A DNA stretch of 9,525 bases from JBAXEO01 sp964541375 (lineage in GTDB: Bacteria; Actinomycetota; Coriobacteriia; Anaerosomatales; JAAXUF01): assembly GCA_964541375.1 (NCBI GenBank), contig CAZIPT010000085.1, positions 1-9,525 on the forward strand, written 5' to 3'. A program made the position numbers and the translations under genes. Below, one piece after another: positions 5,645-9,525 of the stretch (position 1 is its first letter; each line of letters starts with the position of its first letter). The notes under the pieces are model-generated. The model made no database searches and was not told where the DNA came from. It saw only the letters and a list, made by a program, of their open reading frames with translations.

Positions 5645-8419
5645 ATGAGCCAGCGCACGCTCGCCGTCATCGACGGCAACAGCCTCATCCACCGGGCGTT
5701 TCACGCGCTGCCTCCGTCTATGACAGCTCCCGATGGCCGGCCCACGAACGCCGCGTTCGGTTTCATCTCGATGCTCACCAAGATGATCGCCGACCTGAAG
5801 CCAGACGGTGTGGTGGTCGCTTTCGACCTCGGGAAGCCGGCGTTTCGCACGGAAGCCCTCGCCCAGTACAAGATTCACCGTCCACCTACGGCCCAGGAAC
5901 TTCGCGACCAGTTTCCGATGGTCAAGGCGCTGCTGGGCGCTCTGGACATCCCCATCGTCGAGGTTCCGGGCTGGGAGGGCGACGATATCCTCGGTACCCT
6001 TGCCCGCCGAGGAGAGGACTCCGGAATCCGCGTGTTGCTGGTGACCGGCGACCGGGACGCGTTTCAGCTGGTCACCGATACCGTCCGGGTGGTGACCACC
6101 AAGAAGGGCATCACGGACATCGTGATCTACGGTCCTGCAGAGGTGCTCGAACGCTATGGCGTCACCCCCGAGCAAGTTCCGGACTATCTGGGGCTGAAGG
6201 GCGACACGAGCGACAACATCCCCGGCGTGCCCGGGGTGGGCGAGAAGACGGCAGCCAAACTCCTACAGGAGTGGGGTTCACTCGACGCTGTGCTCCAGAA
6301 CGCGGACAGCATCCCCGGCAAGATCGGAGAGAGCCTGCGGGTCAATCGTGAGGCCGCATTGGCCAGTCGCACGGTGGCGACTATCGCGTGCGACGTTCCG
6401 GTGGACATCGACCTCGAGAACGTACGATTCGGCTCGTTCGATCCTCACAAGGTCGCGGCGGCCTTCGCCGAGCTACGATTCACTTCGCTGTTGGATCGTG
6501 TTCTCGCGCTGAGGTCGGTCGAGCAGGGAGTCAGCGAGGGTGCGGTGAGGCGCGATCCCCCTGCGGCGCAGGGTGAACTGCCGCAAGAACCGGCGGGCTA
6601 TTGGGCAACCGAATCGGCAAGCGGCGCGGCTTCGTCGGGGCGCAGGGAGGCGGCCGATGGCCTGGTCCCAACGGCAGCAGAGTGCACAGCACGTGCCTGC
6701 GTGACGGGGCCTGAAGCGACTGCCCGCATCCGCGGGTGGGTTGCGTCGCCGGATACCTGGCTCGGCGTGGCCGTTGACGATGGCTCGACCGCGTCGCTCT
6801 TTGGCGACCAGCGTGACCTCGCCGTCGCCCACCACGATGTGACCGCGCTCCTGGACCCAGAGCAGGTCGACGAGACGCTCGATGCGCTGTTGAGAGGCGC
6901 GCGGATTGCGTCTGCCGACGCGAAAGCCCTGCTCCAAGAGGTATGTCCCGCTGATGAGGCGCGACCCTGCAGCGCCGCGTTCGAGGCCGTGGATCCGAAT
7001 CGCCTGTTCGACGTCGCGGTCGCGGCCTACCTGCTCGAATCCAACCGTTCATCGTATGAGCTTGCGGCTCTGCACGCAGACTATCTGGGTGAGCCCCTGG
7101 TGATGCCGAGCGGCGATGACGCGTCGCGAGCAAGCGTCTTGGCACAGGCGACGGCGGACCTCGCCGCAGAGCTTGAGCGTCGCCTCGACGCGGATGGCTC
7201 GCTGCCTGTCATGCGTGAGATAGAGATGCCGCTTGTTCCGGTTCTCGCGCGGATGGAGCGAGTGGGCGTCGGTCTCGACGCAGGCGTGCTCACGGCTCTC
7301 TCGGCGGACGCCGAGGGCAGCATCGACGCCCTGCGCGACGAGATCCACCAGCTTGCAGGCGGTGAGTTCCTGGTCGACTCGCCCAAGCAGCTCTCGGAGG
7401 TGCTGTTCGAACGCATGGGACTTCCGCACGGCAAGAAGACCAAGACCGGCTACTCGACGGACGCTTCGGTGCTGGCGATGCTCGCGCCCGTCCACCCTAT
7501 CGCCGAGAAGATCGTCGAATACCGCGAACTCACCAAGCTGAAGAGCACCTACCTGGATGCGCTACCGCGGATGCTTGGCGAAGACGGGCGGCTGCACACG
7601 TCGTTCAACCAAACAGTGGCGGCGACGGGACGCCTGTCGAGCAGTGGGCCTAACCTGCAGAACATTCCTGTGCGCACCGAATACGGCCGTCGGATTCGCG
7701 CTGCGTTCGTCCCGGCGAACCCGGGTGACGTGATGCTGTCTGCGGACTACAGCCAGATAGAGCTTCGCATCCTCGCGCACCTCTCGGCGGATGAAGGACT
7801 CATCGCCGCCTTCACAAGCGGAATGGACTTCCACCAGGCCACCGCCGCTGCGGTCTTCGGTGTGGAGGCGGATTCGGTCGAGCCGGGAATGCGTGCGCGG
7901 GCCAAAGCGGTCAACTTCGGGATCGTGTACGGGCAGAGCGCGCACGGGTTGGCACAGACGCTCAAGATCTCGAACGCTGAGGCGCAGGAGATGATCGATC
8001 GGTACTATGCGGCATACCCACGCGTACGCGCGTATCTCGACGAGACCAAGGCCGACGCATACCGGACCGGCTACGCGGTCACGCTGTACGGGCGGAAGCG
8101 CCGCATCCCGGAACTGGCGAGCAGCAACTTCAACCTGCGCTCTTTTGGGGAGCGCACGGAGATGAACCATCCCATGCAGGGCACGGCGGCAGACATCATG
8201 AAGCTGGCGATGATCGAGGTCGACCGCCGGATGCGGGTCGAGGAGCTCAGCAGCCGGATGTTGTTGCAGGTCCACGACGAGCTGGTGTTCGAGGCGGTGC
8301 CGGCGGAGGTCGAGGCTCTGTCGGCGATGGTGCGTACCGCGATGTCCGGGGTCGCCGAGCTGGCGGTGCCGCTCGACGTCTCGGTCGCGGCAGGCGAGAA
8401 CTGGGCGGTCGCGAAGTAG
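5645..8419 (+). CDS. polA: DNA polymerase I
   Basis: This 924-residue protein fills gaps during repair and removes Okazaki primers. Residues 1-290 are the 5'-nuclease, with D10, E111-G-D113-D114, G-D136-R-D138 and GD187-TSD190 as metal ligands and a helix-hairpin-helix (PGVPGVGEKTA). A variable Ala-rich linker follows (about 297-360). The middle domain has the 3'-5' exonuclease fold position but lacks the D-x-E motif; the matching region reads RIRGWVASPDTWLGVAV. Proofreading is therefore probably lost, as in Bacillus, Taq and mycobacterial Pol I. The polymerase has motif A (D701-YSQIELR), the O-helix R750, K754 and F758, and motif C (VHD878-E879). The length matches E. coli Pol I (928). The frame is open further upstream to 5339 through the regulator gene, but the ATG at 5645 has GAAGGA 7 bases upstream and gives the family-typical start. 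Confidence 0.97.
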   Translation: MSQRTLAVIDGNSLIHRAFHALPPSMTAPDGRPTNAAFGFISMLTKMIADLKPDGVVVAFDLGKPAFRTEALAQYKIHRPPTAQELRDQFPMVKALLGALDIPIVEVPGWEGDDILGTLARRGEDSGIRVLLVTGDRDAFQLVTDTVRVVTTKKGITDIVIYGPAEVLERYGVTPEQVPDYLGLKGDTSDNIPGVPGVGEKTAAKLLQEWGSLDAVLQNADSIPGKIGESLRVNREAALASRTVATIACDVPVDIDLENVRFGSFDPHKVAAAFAELRFTSLLDRVLALRSVEQGVSEGAVRRDPPAAQGELPQEPAGYWATESASGAASSGRREAADGLVPTAAECTARACVTGPEATARIRGWVASPDTWLGVAVDDGSTASLFGDQRDLAVAHHDVTALLDPEQVDETLDALLRGARIASADAKALLQEVCPADEARPCSAAFEAVDPNRLFDVAVAAYLLESNRSSYELAALHADYLGEPLVMPSGDDASRASVLAQATADLAAELERRLDADGSLPVMREIEMPLVPVLARMERVGVGLDAGVLTALSADAEGSIDALRDEIHQLAGGEFLVDSPKQLSEVLFERMGLPHGKKTKTGYSTDASVLAMLAPVHPIAEKIVEYRELTKLKSTYLDALPRMLGEDGRLHTSFNQTVAATGRLSSSGPNLQNIPVRTEYGRRIRAAFVPANPGDVMLSADYSQIELRILAHLSADEGLIAAFTSGMDFHQATAAAVFGVEADSVEPGMRARAKAVNFGIVYGQSAHGLAQTLKISNAEAQEMIDRYYAAYPRVRAYLDETKADAYRTGYAVTLYGRKRRIPELASSNFNLRSFGERTEMNHPMQGTAADIMKLAMIEVDRRMRVEELSSRMLLQVHDELVFEAVPAEVEALSAMVRTAMSGVAELAVPLDVSVAAGENWAVAK

Positions 8420-8420
8420 G

Positions 8421-8448
8421 TGGCCGGCACGCGCGGTCGCGTTGGCTA
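8421..8448 (+). terminator. Weak hairpin after polA
   Basis: TGGCC (8421-8425) pairs with GGCTA (8444-8448), one G-U pair included, and ACGCG (8429-8433) pairs with CGCGT (8438-8442) around a CGGT loop, with a small internal loop between the stems. It begins one base after the polA stop. No U-run follows, so termination is only a possibility. Confidence 0.35.
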
Positions 8449-8466
8449 CACCCGGCACCGTGTTGA

Positions 8467-8496
8467 TTGGCATCGAAGGCGATCCTGCGGTAAACT
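8467..8496 (+). promoter_or_regulatory. Sigma-70-like promoter of rpsA
   Basis: TTGGCA (8467-8472) and TAAACT (8491-8496) are separated by 18 bases, a good match to the housekeeping sigma factor pattern. The predicted transcription start is near 8503. It lies between the polA stop and rpsA, and indicates that rpsA is transcribed separately with a leader of about 165 nt. Confidence 0.6.
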
Positions 8497-8630
8497 TCTC
8501 AGTCGGCTCTCCAGACGCACGCGCGCGAGGAGCGCTGAACTGTCCTGTTGGCCCCCGGAGACATGTCCAGATACCTATTGGCGACGAGATGTCCTGTACC
8601 CGAGACTGACGTAACTGTAGGCGACGACGC

Positions 8631-8654
8631 ATGACCTCGGGGCCCCGAGAATGA
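8631..8654 (+). other. Seven-codon mini-ORF in the rpsA leader
   Basis: ATG at 8631 opens seven sense codons (MTSGPRE) and stops with TGA at 8652-8654, in the same frame as rpsA and 15 bases before its GTG. No strong Shine-Dalgarno precedes it (AGGCGA around 8618). Most of its length is the palindrome 8636-8649, so a ribosome translating it would melt that structure. It may be a chance ORF. Confidence 0.25.
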
Positions 8655-8664
8655 AGTGGGGTCC
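8636..8664 (+). promoter_or_regulatory. Alternative hairpins overlapping the rpsA ribosome binding region
   Basis: Bases 8636-8649 are a perfect palindrome (CTCGGGGCCCCGAG), able to form a 5-pair hairpin with a GGCC loop. Alternatively GGGCCCC (8640-8646) pairs with GGGGTCC (8658-8664), one G-U pair included, covering the only G-rich ribosome binding stretch before the GTG. CTCGGG (8636-8641) can also pair with CCCGAG at 8599-8604. The three pairings exclude one another. Confidence 0.4.
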
Positions 8665-8669
8665 ACAAC

Positions 8670-9525
8670 GTGAGCGATGTAGATCAGAACGGCACGGTCA
8701 TTGAGCAGCGTGAATACACCGACGAGGAGATGCATGCACTCATCGACGGTACGATGACCGACTTCGATGAGGGCGACCTCGTCAGCGGAACCGTAGTCAA
8801 AGTCGAGCGCGACGAAGTGCTCCTGGACATCGGTTATAAGTCCGAAGGCGTCATCCCGGCCCGCGAGCTTTCCATCCGCAAAGACGCCAACCCCGCCGAT
8901 ATCGTTTCTGTCGGCGATGCTGTTGAGGCGCTTGTCCTGCAGAAAGAAGACAAGGACGGCCGTCTCATCCTCTCCAAGAAGCGCGCCGAGTACGAGCGTG
9001 CCTGGAGCCAGATCGAAGAGAAGTTCACCTCCGGCGAGAACGTCGAGGGCGAGGTCATAGAGGTCGTCAAGGGCGGACTCATCCTTGACATCGGCCTGCG
9101 TGGCTTCTTGCCTGCATCGCTCGTCGACCTCCGTCGCGTCAAGGACCTGGCTGCCTACACCGGCACGCGCCTCGAGGCGCGTGTCATCGAGATGGACCGC
9201 AACCGCAACAACGTCGTCCTCTCGCGCCGCGTGGTGCTCGAGGAAGGCCGCAAGCACGAGCGTGCCGAGATTCTCGGCAAGCTGCAGAAGGGCATGATCC
9301 TCCCCGGTAACGTCTCCTCCATCGTCGACTTCGGCGCGTTCGTCGACCTCGGCGGCATCGACGGACTCGTGCACATCTCCGAGCTGTCGTGGAGCCACGT
9401 CAACCACCCGTCCGAGGTCGTCAAGGTTGGCGATCCGGTCAACGTCCAGGTTCTCGACGTCGACTTGGGCCGCGAGCGCATCTCACCCGGCCTGAAGCAG
9501 CCCCAGGAAGATCCGTGGACGCCGC
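8670..9525 (+). CDS. rpsA: 30S ribosomal protein S1 (3' partial)
   Basis: The frame runs 285 codons without a stop to the right edge. S1 helps the ribosome bind mRNA through repeated OB-fold S1 domains. Three are visible: about 35-105 (EGDLVSGTVVKVERDEVLLD), 122-187 (GENVEGEVIEVVKGGLILDI) and 207-275 (VSSIVDFGAFVDLGGIDGLV); the last is the best-conserved RNA-binding type. Actinobacterial S1 usually has four domains, so the fourth and the tail lie outside. The GTG at 8670 is the only reasonable start: the frame has a stop at 8652-8654, and the first in-frame ATG (8730) would cut into the acidic N-terminal extension. The ribosome binding site is weak (AAGTGGGG, about 8 bases upstream) and can be paired in a hairpin. 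The last residues are odd, reading S272-P-G-L-K-Q-P278-Q where leucine and usually threonine are expected. Confidence 0.95.
   Translation, partial: MSDVDQNGTVIEQREYTDEEMHALIDGTMTDFDEGDLVSGTVVKVERDEVLLDIGYKSEGVIPARELSIRKDANPADIVSVGDAVEALVLQKEDKDGRLILSKKRAEYERAWSQIEEKFTSGENVEGEVIEVVKGGLILDIGLRGFLPASLVDLRRVKDLAAYTGTRLEARVIEMDRNRNNVVLSRRVVLEEGRKHERAEILGKLQKGMILPGNVSSIVDFGAFVDLGGIDGLVHISELSWSHVNHPSEVVKVGDPVNVQVLDVDLGRERISPGLKQPQEDPWTP

Larger units (their letters stand above)
8503..8669 (+). promoter_or_regulatory. Long structured 5' leader of rpsA
   Basis: About 165 bases lie between the predicted transcription start and the GTG of rpsA. The leader contains a TGTCCTGT repeat (8541-8548 and 8590-8597) and a related ACATGTCC (8561-8568), a GACATGTC palindrome (8560-8567), a 7-codon mini-ORF, and a 14-base palindrome near the ribosome binding region. 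S1 genes are known to be autoregulated at translation in E. coli. A comparable role here is inference from the length and structure. Confidence 0.45.

Noticed and set aside
7562..8668. Long antisense open frame (368 codons) opposite the end of polA and the rpsA leader
   Set aside because: It mirrors the polA codon pattern in GC-rich DNA, and its translation is Arg/His-rich without a recognisable domain. polA is unambiguous on the + strand.
8499..9407. Antisense open frame (302 codons) opposite rpsA
   Set aside because: The translation is an Asp/Glu/Val/Ala-rich mirror of the S1 codons and lacks domain features.
1..9525. CRISPR arrays, tRNA or rRNA genes, insertion sequences, defence systems
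   Set aside because: No regularly spaced long repeats, cloverleaf-like segments, transposase-like frames or terminal inverted repeats were found. The window is nearly filled by conserved chromosomal genes.

Overview
The window is GC-rich, and all its genes lie on the + strand. It reads as a chromosomal segment from a member of the Actinomycetota. The gene content suggests a deep-branching, probably anaerobic lineage such as Coriobacteriia or a relative; that placement is inference. Supporting signs are the polA-rpsA neighbourhood common in actinobacteria, an OmpR-type regulator whose DNA-binding half resembles actinobacterial GlnR, and an archaeal-type glutamate synthase split over three genes. 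No mobile element, CRISPR array, tRNA or rRNA was found.

Bases 1-4900 form an ammonia-assimilation block. Three tightly spaced genes encode the parts of a glutamate synthase as separate proteins: a class II glutamine amidotransferase (cut by the left window edge, catalytic N-terminus not visible), a ferredoxin-FMN synthase subunit (993-2504), and a GXGXG beta-helix subunit (2521-3339). A 112-base gap follows, holding two GAAAC boxes 11 bases apart, a small C(UACG)G hairpin and a near-perfect ribosome binding site. It leads into glnA (3452-4789), a type I-alpha glutamine synthetase without an adenylylation tyrosine. Together these genes would run the GS-GOGAT cycle. A long GC-rich hairpin (4824-4859) probably ends the glnA transcript.

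Bases 4900-5571 encode an atypical response regulator with a degraded phosphorylation pocket and an intact winged helix. Its position beside glnA and its C-terminal sequence suggest a GlnR-like nitrogen regulator. A -10-like hexamer close to its ATG raises the possibility of a leaderless transcript.

Bases 5645-9525 are information-processing genes. polA (924 aa) has an intact 5'-nuclease and polymerase but a degenerate proofreading domain. rpsA (ribosomal protein S1, cut by the right edge) starts with GTG at 8670. The 250-base gap between them holds a good sigma-70-like promoter. It predicts a leader of about 165 nt with a 7-codon mini-ORF and mutually exclusive hairpins near the rpsA start, a plausible site for translational control of S1.

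Most of the window is well-understood housekeeping biology. The parts worth a second look are the glnA control region with the neighbouring GlnR-like protein, the structured rpsA leader, and the unusual residues near the right edge of rpsA.
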